Assembly: GCA_005789375.1 (NCBI GenBank)
Contig: SXXZ01000210.1
Span: forward strand, 1-5,101
From: Verrucomicrobiales bacterium
GTDB taxonomy: Bacteria > Verrucomicrobiota > Verrucomicrobiae > Limisphaerales > UBA9464
Direction of reading: 5' to 3'
Length of the DNA: 5,101 bases
Shown here: positions 1-5,101 of the stretch, one piece after another
How positions within the stretch are numbered: position 1 is the stretch's first letter
How the letters are laid out: every line of letters begins with the position of its first letter
Notes under the pieces: model-generated
What the model saw: only the letters and a program-made list of their open reading frames with translations
Database searches by the model: none
What the model was told of the DNA's origin: nothing
Translations under genes and position numbers: made by a program

Positions 1-713
1 CAGGCCCCGTTGTGGTAGCTGGCCGGCAGGTCGGGCATGACCGCCTGCGCGAGATTCGGGGCGGGCTTCATGTCGGTGCAAAAGAACCCGTCGTTGATGC
101 TGTCGGGATGCTCATCAACAAAGACCCAGGTGTCGGATGGTTGCACGAAGTCGGAGTCCTTCAGGAACATGCGCCAGGGCGGGCTGTTGCCGAACCAGGT
201 GGGTTGTCCGTCATGCATGCCCACCCACGAGTTGATGGAGTTGCTGCGGATGCGGGGTTTGCCGTTGGCTCCCAGCGTCAAGAAGGTGTCGGCGGGGCAC
301 TTGTAGATCTTCTGGGTCATGCCCGTGTAGCGCCAGATCGAGCCCTTGCCCAAGGTGTTGGTGACGTCCCAGTTGTCGCGGTTGGCGGTGTTCCAATCGA
401 GATTGCCGTAGGCCCAGGAATTGAAGTTGGGGTTGCTCGAGTAGGCCGGCGGGATCTTCCCGTTCTGGTCATCCACGTAGAGCTTCCACGACATCATCAG
501 CTGCTTGGTGTTGTTGAGGCACATGATGCCATTGCCCTTGGCTTTGGCCTTGGCCAGCGCCGGCAGAAGCATGCCTGCCAAGATGGCGATGATGGCGATG
601 ACCACCAGCAGTTCGATGAGCGTGAAGCCATCCTGAATGCGTCGCTGCGGCCGTGGCGCGGAGAGAGAGAGGCGAATGGGAACCTCGGACGAGGGCTGGG
701 CTTTCGGTGTCAT
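1..713 (-). CDS. Prepilin-like (type II secretion/type IV pilin-type N-terminus) H-X9-DG family protein, 3' end cut by window edge
   Basis: Reading leftward from ATG at 713, 237 codons are open to the window edge, with no stop. Residues 1-29 form a long basic leader ending RRIQDG. A class III prepilin site follows, with Gly29 before Phe30 and Glu34 at mature position +5, and then a hydrophobic helix at about 32-51 ([20 protein letters not shown]). Family-typical elements come next: CLNNTKQL at 65-72, KCPAD at 139-143, and VDEHPDSINDGFF at 199-211. The visible end, SYHNGA, fits the start of the H-X9-DG motif, so probably only a few dozen residues are missing. By family, a prepilin peptidase would cleave the protein and leave it anchored in the inner membrane or in a pseudopilus; its substrate is unknown. 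A GGAG at 724-727 (minus strand) lies 10 bases before the ATG and supports this start. It is divergent from the membrane protein gene at 944. Confidence is high for the family and low for any specific role. Confidence 0.92.
   Translation of the reverse strand, partial: MTPKAQPSSEVPIRLSLSAPRPQRRIQDGFTLIELLVVIAIIAILAGMLLPALAKAKAKGNGIMCLNNTKQLMMSWKLYVDDQNGKIPPAYSSNPNFNSWAYGNLDWNTANRDNWDVTNTLGKGSIWRYTGMTQKIYKCPADTFLTLGANGKPRIRSNSINSWVGMHDGQPTWFGNSPPWRMFLKDSDFVQPSDTWVFVDEHPDSINDGFFCTDMKPAPNLAQAVMPDLPASYHNGA
559..627 (-). repeat. 69-base segment shared with the second prepilin-like gene (copy 1)
   Basis: This segment encodes the prepilin motif and helix of the left-edge prepilin-like gene, from Phe30 through the LLPA region. 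It matches 3125-3193 at 65 of 69 bases in the same orientation. All four differences are synonymous: CTT/CTC, CTG/TTG, GCA/GCG and ATC/ATT. Confidence 0.9.
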
Positions 714-943
714 GGTGTCTGATCTCCGATCAAAATCCCGAAAGCAGCTGTCGGGGGATAACGAAAACTACCCGGGATTAATGCTAAAATTGGAGACGAG
801 CTCTTGGTTTGGTCAAGGCCTTTTCATCGTACCCTTTGAGTGCTTTTGTCCTCGGATTGGTATCTTGATCTACCGCTGGTGGAAACGATTGGGGTGGGGG
901 ATTGGTTTGGACAGGAGTAACTCAGGATCGGAGGCTGGTTCCT
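714..943. other. Divergent intergenic region, 230 bases
   Basis: This stretch separates the start of the minus-strand prepilin-like gene from the start of the plus-strand membrane protein gene, so promoters for both should lie here. I see no strong sigma-70 match. The best minus-strand candidate is TTGACC (complement of 811-816), 16 bases before TCCAAT (complement of 789-794), which is weak. On the plus strand, TTGAGT at 836-841 with TATCTT at 861-866 has a 19-base spacer and is also weak. An imperfect inverted repeat, CCCGA/TCGGG, spans 737-755 and would lie in the leader of the minus-strand transcript. A G-rich tract sits at 891-910. No open frame here has coding character. Confidence 0.5.
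930..934 (+). promoter_or_regulatory. Ribosome binding site (GGAGG) that sets the membrane protein start
   Basis: GGAGG lies nine bases before ATG at 944, an ideal Shine-Dalgarno arrangement. The frame is open further upstream to a TTG at 902, which would add 14 residues. That TTG has only a G-run immediately before it and no properly spaced site, so ATG 944 is preferred. Confidence 0.8.
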
Positions 944-2446
944 ATGCCCCCGAAACATGTCCCGCAAGCCCTCGTTCATCGAGCGTTCTTGGAGGCTCCC
1001 TCTCAGGCTTTCGTGACGGTGTTGGTGACAGTGTTGGTGACGGCCTTGGCCGGAGGAATGGGTTGGGGAATCCGCGGGCAGTATGGCCATGAGACCGGGG
1101 CGATGATGGCCGGTCTGCTGGTCGCGCTGGTTCTCGCATTGCGTTTGGCACCTCACCTGCCGCCGTTGGCATCCGCACGGGCAGTGGCTCTGGCGACCGT
1201 GGCCATGGGTTTCGGCGGAACAGAGACCTACGGCCAGACCATCGGACTGACTCAAGACGCTCCTCTGATCGGCAACGCGGCGGCGCTTGGCTGGGGTATG
1301 TTGGGACTGGCCATCAAAGGGGGGATCTGGATCGGGTTCTTCGGATTGTTTTTGGGAATGGGTCTGGGCGGAATCCGATATCGGGTTCGGGAGATGCTGT
1401 TTTTGATGCTGGCTCTCCTTGCCGTTCAGCGGGTTGGAGTGGGGTGGATCAATGAGCCCTTTGATCCAGCCCATCGGATCCTACCGCGAATTTATTTCTC
1501 CGATGACTGGCGGTGGGAGCCGGATTCGGTCCTCAAACCGCGTCGTGAGGTTTGGGGAGGTCTGCTCCTGGCCCTTGCAGTCGCCGGGGCCTGGTGCGGT
1601 GTGCACCGCCGGGATGTTTTGGCTGTGCGCATGATGCTTTGGGGGTTCTTCGGCGGGGCCCTGGGTTTTCCTCTGGGACAATCGTTGCAGGCGGCGCACG
1701 CGTGGCATCCGGAGTGGTTTCAGGGCGGCCTCTGGACTCGGTTGGCGCCCCACATGAACTGGTGGAATTGGATGGAGACTACCTTTGGTTGCACTATGGC
1801 CGCGGCTGTTGCCGTGGGCTTGAATCGGAACCGCAAGCTCATCGCCCACACCGTCGATTCAGAGAAGGGGTGGACACTGCCGGTTGAATTCGCGGTTTTG
1901 TCCCTTCATCTGGGACTCCTCGTGGCTTCGGAGTGGGGACCATTTCCACGCATCCAGGCGATTTACGATCCCGGTTTGCACCTGGGCCTGATTCCTCTGG
2001 TGGCCGTGGTCGTGGGGCGTCGGTGGCCGGCGTTGCTTATGACCGTGGTGACCGTGGTGCCGATCGCGGGGAAGACTTTTTTAATCCGGGGCATCGAGAA
2101 CCCCGTGGCGATCGGATGGGTGGGTACCGTCGGGACTCTCTGGATCCTGGGTGTCCTGTTGCTGGGATTGCCATTGGTTTGGGCGAGTCTCTCCGCGGCC
2201 TGGTGGATCGCAGATCAGGATCGGGAACCGGACAGTGGCCGGTCGCTGCGTCGAACCTTGCTCGGCTCAGCTTGGGTCTACTTCGCCTTGAACTTCGTTT
2301 TTTTTGACTTTCCTTGGCCGTGGCAACCTTGGACGGCGAGAACTCCCAACGCGCTCTTCTTTATGCTGGCCTTGTTCGCGCTTACAGCATTGGCGCTCGC
2401 CAGTCCCCGGGCGCGACCCGGGAGGGTTCGGGTGTCTTCTCAGTAA
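944..2446 (+). CDS. Polytopic integral membrane protein of unknown function (500 aa, about 12 membrane segments)
   Basis: The frame encodes 500 residues from ATG 944. I do not recognise a named family. Hydrophobic segments fall at roughly 23-43, 51-69, 78-95, 112-145 (possibly two), 150-166, 203-220, 228-246, 278-293, 313-330, 345-378 (possibly two), 386-415, 438-455 and 468-487, giving about 12 crossings. There is no cleavable signal peptide; the first helix probably acts as the insertion signal. Glycine-rich polar stretches between or within helices stand out: [18 protein letters not shown] at 40-57, [17 protein letters not shown] at 89-105, and [19 protein letters not shown] at 237-255. 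They look more like pore, re-entrant or binding segments than ordinary loops. A non-membrane stretch at 170-202 is rich in Asp, Arg and Trp ([20 protein letters not shown]). Transport or a membrane-embedded enzyme are both possible; neither is shown. The gene is monocistronic in this window, and its stop overlaps the converging gene by 7 bases. Confidence 0.88.
   Translation: MPPKHVPQALVHRAFLEAPSQAFVTVLVTVLVTALAGGMGWGIRGQYGHETGAMMAGLLVALVLALRLAPHLPPLASARAVALATVAMGFGGTETYGQTIGLTQDAPLIGNAAALGWGMLGLAIKGGIWIGFFGLFLGMGLGGIRYRVREMLFLMLALLAVQRVGVGWINEPFDPAHRILPRIYFSDDWRWEPDSVLKPRREVWGGLLLALAVAGAWCGVHRRDVLAVRMMLWGFFGGALGFPLGQSLQAAHAWHPEWFQGGLWTRLAPHMNWWNWMETTFGCTMAAAVAVGLNRNRKLIAHTVDSEKGWTLPVEFAVLSLHLGLLVASEWGPFPRIQAIYDPGLHLGLIPLVAVVVGRRWPALLMTVVTVVPIAGKTFLIRGIENPVAIGWVGTVGTLWILGVLLLGLPLVWASLSAAWWIADQDREPDSGRSLRRTLLGSAWVYFALNFVFFDFPWPWQPWTARTPNALFFMLALFALTALALASPRARPGRVRVSSQ
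1013..1048 (+). repeat. Three tandem 12-base units coding for the first membrane helix
   Basis: Three consecutive in-frame 12-base units, GTGACGGTGTTG, GTGACAGTGTTG and GTGACGGCCTTG, encode Val-Thr-Val-Leu, Val-Thr-Val-Leu and Val-Thr-Ala-Leu. These are residues 24-35 of the 500-residue membrane protein, in its first predicted helix. Units 1 and 2 differ at one base, and unit 3 differs from unit 1 at two. Each unit is a multiple of three, so gain or loss of a copy would change helix length by four residues without breaking the frame. Confidence 0.85.
2405..2423 (-). terminator. GC-rich hairpin just past the stop of the second prepilin-like gene (weak candidate)
   Basis: CCCGGG at 2406-2411 and CCCGGG at 2417-2422 can pair around a five-base loop. 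In the minus-strand RNA a U-G wobble (2423 with 2405) would extend the stem to seven pairs. The hairpin begins 16 bases after the minus-strand stop (2440-2442), a sensible place for a 3' end structure. No T-run follows it, so it is not a standard intrinsic terminator. The same bases code for SPRARPG near the C-terminus of the plus-strand membrane protein, so it could be a by-product of coding. Confidence 0.22.
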
Positions 2447-3276
2447 AAACTCGTCCAGTTGCCGTAGTGTCGCCAGACGATGGCGCTGGCTCGGGCGAGG
2501 TCGGCGTGGCCGTCGGCAAAGGCGCGGCTAATGGATGCGGCCCGACCGCCCTGGATTTGGAAGCCCGAGTCGGCCTTCATCGTCGGATGCCCGCCCCAAG
2601 CCTTCTGAAGATTGGTCTCGAAGCCGTCTTTGTAGAGCGTGTCGGTAATGATGGGGCTGGTCGATGCGCCGGCGTCTTCCAGTCGCGTGGGCCATCCTTC
2701 GACCATCGAATTGGTGTTTACCCGCGTGGTGGACGGCATGACTTTGTATCCCGGTTGTCCGGAACGAGGCACCCACCAACTGTGCTGCATGATGGCGAAG
2801 CCAAAGGTCCATCGCTGGTTGTAGTAGTATTTTAGATCGTCGTTGCTCGCGAGGGTTCGCTTGCGTTGCTGCTGGAGCCACTGTTGCGCCTCGGTCAATT
2901 CGGCGGTGCGGACCGGGCAGAAGAACATTGGCACGGTGAGTCCGTATTTTTGAACTGCCGGGATCATTGCATCGGCCACATCCCACGGGTTGTTGCCGAC
3001 GTCGCCCAGCATGGGCAATCGACCACGGGCATCGTCGGAGGCGTAGAGGTTGGAGGCGATGGCCCATTGCCGGAAATGCGACAGACAACTGACCTCCTTG
3101 GCCTTGAGTTTCGCTTTGGCGAGTGCCGGCAAGAGCATGCCCGCCAAGATGGCAATGATGGCGATGACCACCAGCAGTTCGATGAGCGTGAAGGCGGAAC
3201 GGGTCGAGGCGAGGGAACTCTGAAAGGCCTGAGCGCGATGCAAATCTCCTGAGGCTAAAGGGAGACGGGAATTCAT
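2440..3276 (-). CDS. Prepilin-like (type II secretion/type IV pilin-type N-terminus) family protein, complete, 278 aa
   Basis: A complete frame runs from ATG 3276 to TGA 2440-2442. Residues 1-28 are a long leader. The prepilin site is Ala28|Phe29 followed by TLIEL, with Glu33 at mature +5, and a hydrophobic helix covers about 31-50. The segment [25 protein letters not shown] at 64-88 corresponds to CLNNTKQL...YVDDQNGKIP of the paralogue at the left edge. FFCPVR at 118-123 occupies the CP position, and FADGHADL at 253-260 is the DG end of the H-X9-DG motif, although the expected His is Arg245. The family is expected to be anchored by the helix with a periplasmic or surface domain; function is unassigned. 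The start is the only good ATG, but its Shine-Dalgarno is poor (CAGGTC directly before it). The gene is convergent with the membrane protein and divergent from the small membrane protein gene, so it must have its own promoter. Confidence 0.93.
   Translation of the reverse strand: MNSRLPLASGDLHRAQAFQSSLASTRSAFTLIELLVVIAIIAILAGMLLPALAKAKLKAKEVSCLSHFRQWAIASNLYASDDARGRLPMLGDVGNNPWDVADAMIPAVQKYGLTVPMFFCPVRTAELTEAQQWLQQQRKRTLASNDDLKYYYNQRWTFGFAIMQHSWWVPRSGQPGYKVMPSTTRVNTNSMVEGWPTRLEDAGASTSPIITDTLYKDGFETNLQKAWGGHPTMKADSGFQIQGGRAASISRAFADGHADLARASAIVWRHYGNWTSFY
3125..3193 (-). repeat. 69-base segment shared with the left-edge prepilin-like gene (copy 2)
   Basis: Partner of 559-627. It covers the Phe29-to-LLPA region of the complete prepilin-like gene. 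Similarity falls off sharply on both sides: the leaders differ and the C-terminal domains are only distantly alike. Confidence 0.9.
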
Positions 3277-3327
3277 GACCTGATAAAGTAGGGTTCACAT
3301 TGTCGCTGGCCATTCCCAAATTCATTA
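3277..3327. other. Short divergent intergenic gap
   Basis: Only 51 bases separate the starts of the minus-strand prepilin-like gene and the plus-strand small membrane protein gene. Promoters for both must overlap here or lie within the neighbouring coding sequence. I see no convincing -35/-10 pair on either strand. Confidence 0.4.
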
Positions 3328-3702
3328 ATGAAGACTGGCCGGGTTGTGAATGGCTGGATGTACGCGTTGAGTCTGATAGGATTTCTGATCCTGCCCCCGG
3401 TTTTGTTAGGGCTTCGCTGGTTTCAGCCTGCCCGCTTTCCGTGGCGCAGGGTGCTCTTGCTGAATACACTGGTGGGTTGGGCGCTGTTCAATGGATTGGT
3501 GCACTTTCGGGCGGCGCGGTGGGCTGAATCGTTGCGCGAGAATTCCTCGCCGCCATCCATAGAGTTTGGCCAAGCGTGGATGGATAGGCAGCCCCAGCGG
3601 ATGGCCCTCTACCTGGGCTGGGTCAACGCGCTGGCCTGTTCTTGTCCGTGGCTGATGGCCTACGGATCCTGGCAGTTGCACCGAAAGCGTCCGACAGCCT
3701 AA
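3328..3702 (+). CDS. Small membrane protein of unknown function (124 aa, about three membrane segments)
   Basis: The frame encodes 124 residues and I do not recognise the family. Hydrophobic stretches lie at about 10-29 (GWMYALSLIGFLILPPVLLG), 42-60 (VLLLNTLVGWALFNGLVHF) and 92-113 (MALYLGWVNALACSCPWLMA). They are separated by a basic turn at 35-41 and a polar, probably extramembrane, region at 61-91. The basic C-terminus (HRKRPTA) would face the cytoplasm under the positive-inside rule. Two cysteines (104 and 106) sit in the third segment. The start is uncertain: ATG 3328 has no clear Shine-Dalgarno, and an in-frame GTG at 3346 and ATG at 3358 are alternatives that would trim the N-terminus but keep the first helix largely intact. 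The gene lies 51 bases from the divergent prepilin-like gene and ends 34 bases before the converging SNF2 gene. The well-segmented hydrophobicity and the gene-sized gap it fills argue that it is real. Confidence 0.72.
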   Translation: MKTGRVVNGWMYALSLIGFLILPPVLLGLRWFQPARFPWRRVLLLNTLVGWALFNGLVHFRAARWAESLRENSSPPSIEFGQAWMDRQPQRMALYLGWVNALACSCPWLMAYGSWQLHRKRPTA

Positions 3703-3736
3703 TTCGACCCTGGGCCAAGAACTGCCTCGTAACGGC

Positions 3737-5101
3737 TTAGTCGAGCAGTTCGCGAATCTCGTCCCAGCTGAGGGTTTCGGCGAAGGCCTCTTCACCGGTG
3801 AGTGTGGAGGCGATGATCTCCCGCTTGCGTTGCTGCAAGCTGACAATCTTCTCCTCGACCGTGCCGCGGGTGATGAGCTTGTAGCTGCTTACCACGCGAG
3901 ATTGACCGAAGCGGTGAGCCCGGTCGGTGGCCTGGTCTTCGACGGCCGGATTCCACCACGGATCGAAGTGCACCACGGTGTCGGCTTGTGTGAGGTTGAG
4001 GCCCACGCCGCCCGCCTTGAGCGAAATGAGGAATACCGGAGGGCCCGACGGTGACTGGAATTTCGAAACCTCGCCGGCGCGGTCCTGGGTCGAACCATCC
4101 AAGTAGCAGAACTCGACCTCGCGCTGTTTCAATTCTTCCTTCAGCAGACCCAGCATCCGGGTGAACTGACTGAAAACAAGGAGCCGGTGCCCGCCGTCGA
4201 GGCTCTGGTCGAGCAGGTCACCGAAGAGTTGTAGTTTGCCTGAATCGTCGGAGGCAGACTCAGTGCCGGGGGCGGCATTGTTGTCCTTGTCGGCATCCAA
4301 AAGTCGCAGGTCACAGCAGATTTGTCGCAGGCGCAGCAGCGCTGTGAGGATCACCATCCGGCTCTTAGCCAGTCCGTTGGCCTCGACGGCCGTATCGACT
4401 TGCTTGCGGGTCGCGGCCAAGACCTGCGCATACACCTTGGACTGAGCCGGTGTGAGATCGCAGTAGGAGATGTGTTCAAGCTTGGCGGGCAGTTCTTGCA
4501 GCACATCTTTTTTGAGACGCCGCAGCAGGAACGGCCGGATGCGCTTGCCGAGTCGGGCCATCGCACCCTTGTCCCGCTCCTTGGAGATGGGGATTTCGTA
4601 ACGGTCCTGGAAATCATCGGAGCTGCCCAGGTAGCCGGGCATGAGGAAATCGAAGAGGCTCCAGAGATCGAGGACCGAGTTCTCCAGCGGCGTGCCCGTC
4701 AGCACCAGTCGGTGGTCCGCTGGGATGGCCTTCACGGCCTTGGCGTTTTGCGTGCTGCGGTTCTTGATGTGTTGCGCTTCATCCAGCACTGCCGTGTCGA
4801 AGGCGTGATCCCGGTGTTGCTCGATATCACGCCGAAGGAGCGCGTAGCTGGTGATCACCAAATCGTGAGCGGGAATTTGCGCAAAGAGCTTGTGGCGTTG
4901 TGGCCCGGACAGCACCAGCACCCGGAGCTTCGGAGCAAAGCGCGCGGCCTCAGCGGCCCAGTTGGTGACCAGCGAGGTGGGACAGACGATGAGGGTGGGG
5001 CGAAGGGGTTGGGCGCCCGCCGTCGCATTGAGTGAGGCGCAATGGGCCAAGACTTGAATGGTTTTACCCAGACCCATTTCGTCGGCCAGAATGCCTCCGA
5101 A
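3737..5101 (-). CDS. SNF2-family (SWI/SNF-type) DEAD/DEAH-box helicase/translocase, N-terminus cut by window edge
   Basis: The frame is open from the right edge to TAA at 3737-3739, giving 454 visible residues; the true start is beyond 5101. Numbering from the edge, the whole SNF2 ATPase core is present. Motif I is DEMGLGKT at 7-14, motif Ia CPTSLVTNW at 40-48, motif II DEAQ at 107-110 (followed by HIKN), and motif III LTGTPLENS at 134-142. In the second lobe, motif IV is LLVFSQFTRM at 307-316, motif V SLKAGGVGLNL at 360-370, and motif VI ATDRAHRFGQ at 391-400 with both arginines. The protein ends shortly after the RGTVEEKI brace region. DEAQ in place of DEAH is usual for bacterial SNF2 proteins. 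The family uses ATP to translocate on double-stranded nucleic acid and remodel bound protein; the bacterial target is not shown here. Many bacterial relatives have an N-terminal SWIM zinc finger, which cannot be checked in this window. It converges on the small membrane protein gene across a 34-base gap with no clear terminator. Confidence 0.97.
   Translation of the reverse strand, partial: FGGILADEMGLGKTIQVLAHCASLNATAGAQPLRPTLIVCPTSLVTNWAAEAARFAPKLRVLVLSGPQRHKLFAQIPAHDLVITSYALLRRDIEQHRDHAFDTAVLDEAQHIKNRSTQNAKAVKAIPADHRLVLTGTPLENSVLDLWSLFDFLMPGYLGSSDDFQDRYEIPISKERDKGAMARLGKRIRPFLLRRLKKDVLQELPAKLEHISYCDLTPAQSKVYAQVLAATRKQVDTAVEANGLAKSRMVILTALLRLRQICCDLRLLDADKDNNAAPGTESASDDSGKLQLFGDLLDQSLDGGHRLLVFSQFTRMLGLLKEELKQREVEFCYLDGSTQDRAGEVSKFQSPSGPPVFLISLKAGGVGLNLTQADTVVHFDPWWNPAVEDQATDRAHRFGQSRVVSSYKLITRGTVEEKIVSLQQRKREIIASTLTGEEAFAETLSWDEIRELLD

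Noticed and set aside
12..722. Long plus-strand open frame (236 codons) opposite the left-edge prepilin-like gene
   Set aside because: It lies over a gene with unmistakable prepilin motifs on the other strand; the translation is low-complexity Gly/Val/His-rich and has no domain. It is an antisense shadow in GC-rich DNA.
737..755. Inverted repeat CCCGA/TCGGG as a terminator or operator
   Set aside because: Only five outer pairs plus a weak interrupted inner stem, with no T-run. It lies upstream of a gene start rather than at a gene end, so it is noted only as possible leader structure.
902..943. TTG at 902 as an upstream start for the membrane protein
   Set aside because: The 14 added residues are polar and non-conserved in character. 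The GGAGG at 930-934 is correctly spaced for ATG 944 and not for TTG 902.
2528..3469. Minus-strand 313-codon frame overlapping the second prepilin-like gene
   Set aside because: It is the same strand in another frame over the prepilin sequence. Its product is Arg/His/Pro-rich with no recognisable motif, whereas the 278-codon frame carries FTLIEL and FADGH.
3703..3736. Bidirectional terminator between the small membrane protein gene and the SNF2 gene
   Set aside because: The 34-base gap has no convincing inverted repeat and no T-run on either strand.
4803..4806. DEAQ instead of DEAH in SNF2 motif II as a possible inactivating change
   Set aside because: The catalytic Asp-Glu pair is intact, and DEAQ is common in bacterial SNF2-family ATPases.
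4322..5035. Plus-strand 237-codon frame opposite the SNF2 gene
   Set aside because: The opposite strand encodes all SNF2 helicase motifs without interruption; this frame has none.

Overview
The window looks like chromosomal DNA from a GC-rich bacterium of the Planctomycetes-Verrucomicrobia-Chlamydiae group, most likely Verrucomicrobia. The main clue is two prepilin-like proteins of the kind that verrucomicrobial genomes carry in large paralogous sets. They share an [16 protein letters not shown] helix followed by [12 protein letters not shown]. One has a CLNNTKQL segment, a CP(A/S)D-like element and an EHPDSINDGFF motif; the other has a C-terminal FADGH. The phylum assignment rests on recalled family knowledge, not on a search.

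Layout, left to right: (1) 1-713, minus: prepilin-like protein, C-terminus cut off by the left edge. (2) 714-943: a 230-base divergent intergenic region. (3) 944-2446, plus: a 500-residue polytopic membrane protein that I cannot assign to a named family. (4) 2440-3276, minus: a second, complete prepilin-like protein, whose stop codon lies inside the end of gene 3. (5) 3277-3327: a short divergent gap. (6) 3328-3702, plus: a 124-residue protein with about three membrane segments. (7) 3737-5101, minus: the C-terminal 454 residues of a SNF2-family helicase/translocase, with its N-terminus beyond the right edge.

All five genes alternate in strand, so no two neighbours can share an operon here. 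The window therefore gives little support for one pathway joining them. The prepilin-like proteins are probably exported or surface-associated and stand apart from any visible secretion machinery. The SNF2 protein is an ATP-driven nucleic-acid translocase. The two plus-strand membrane proteins have no assigned role.

I saw no tRNA, rRNA, CRISPR array, transposase or attachment site. Nothing here amounts to a clearly new system. The points most worth a second look are the near-identical 69-base segment shared by the two prepilin genes, the departures of the second prepilin from family consensus, and the glycine-rich repeated motif in the unassigned membrane protein.
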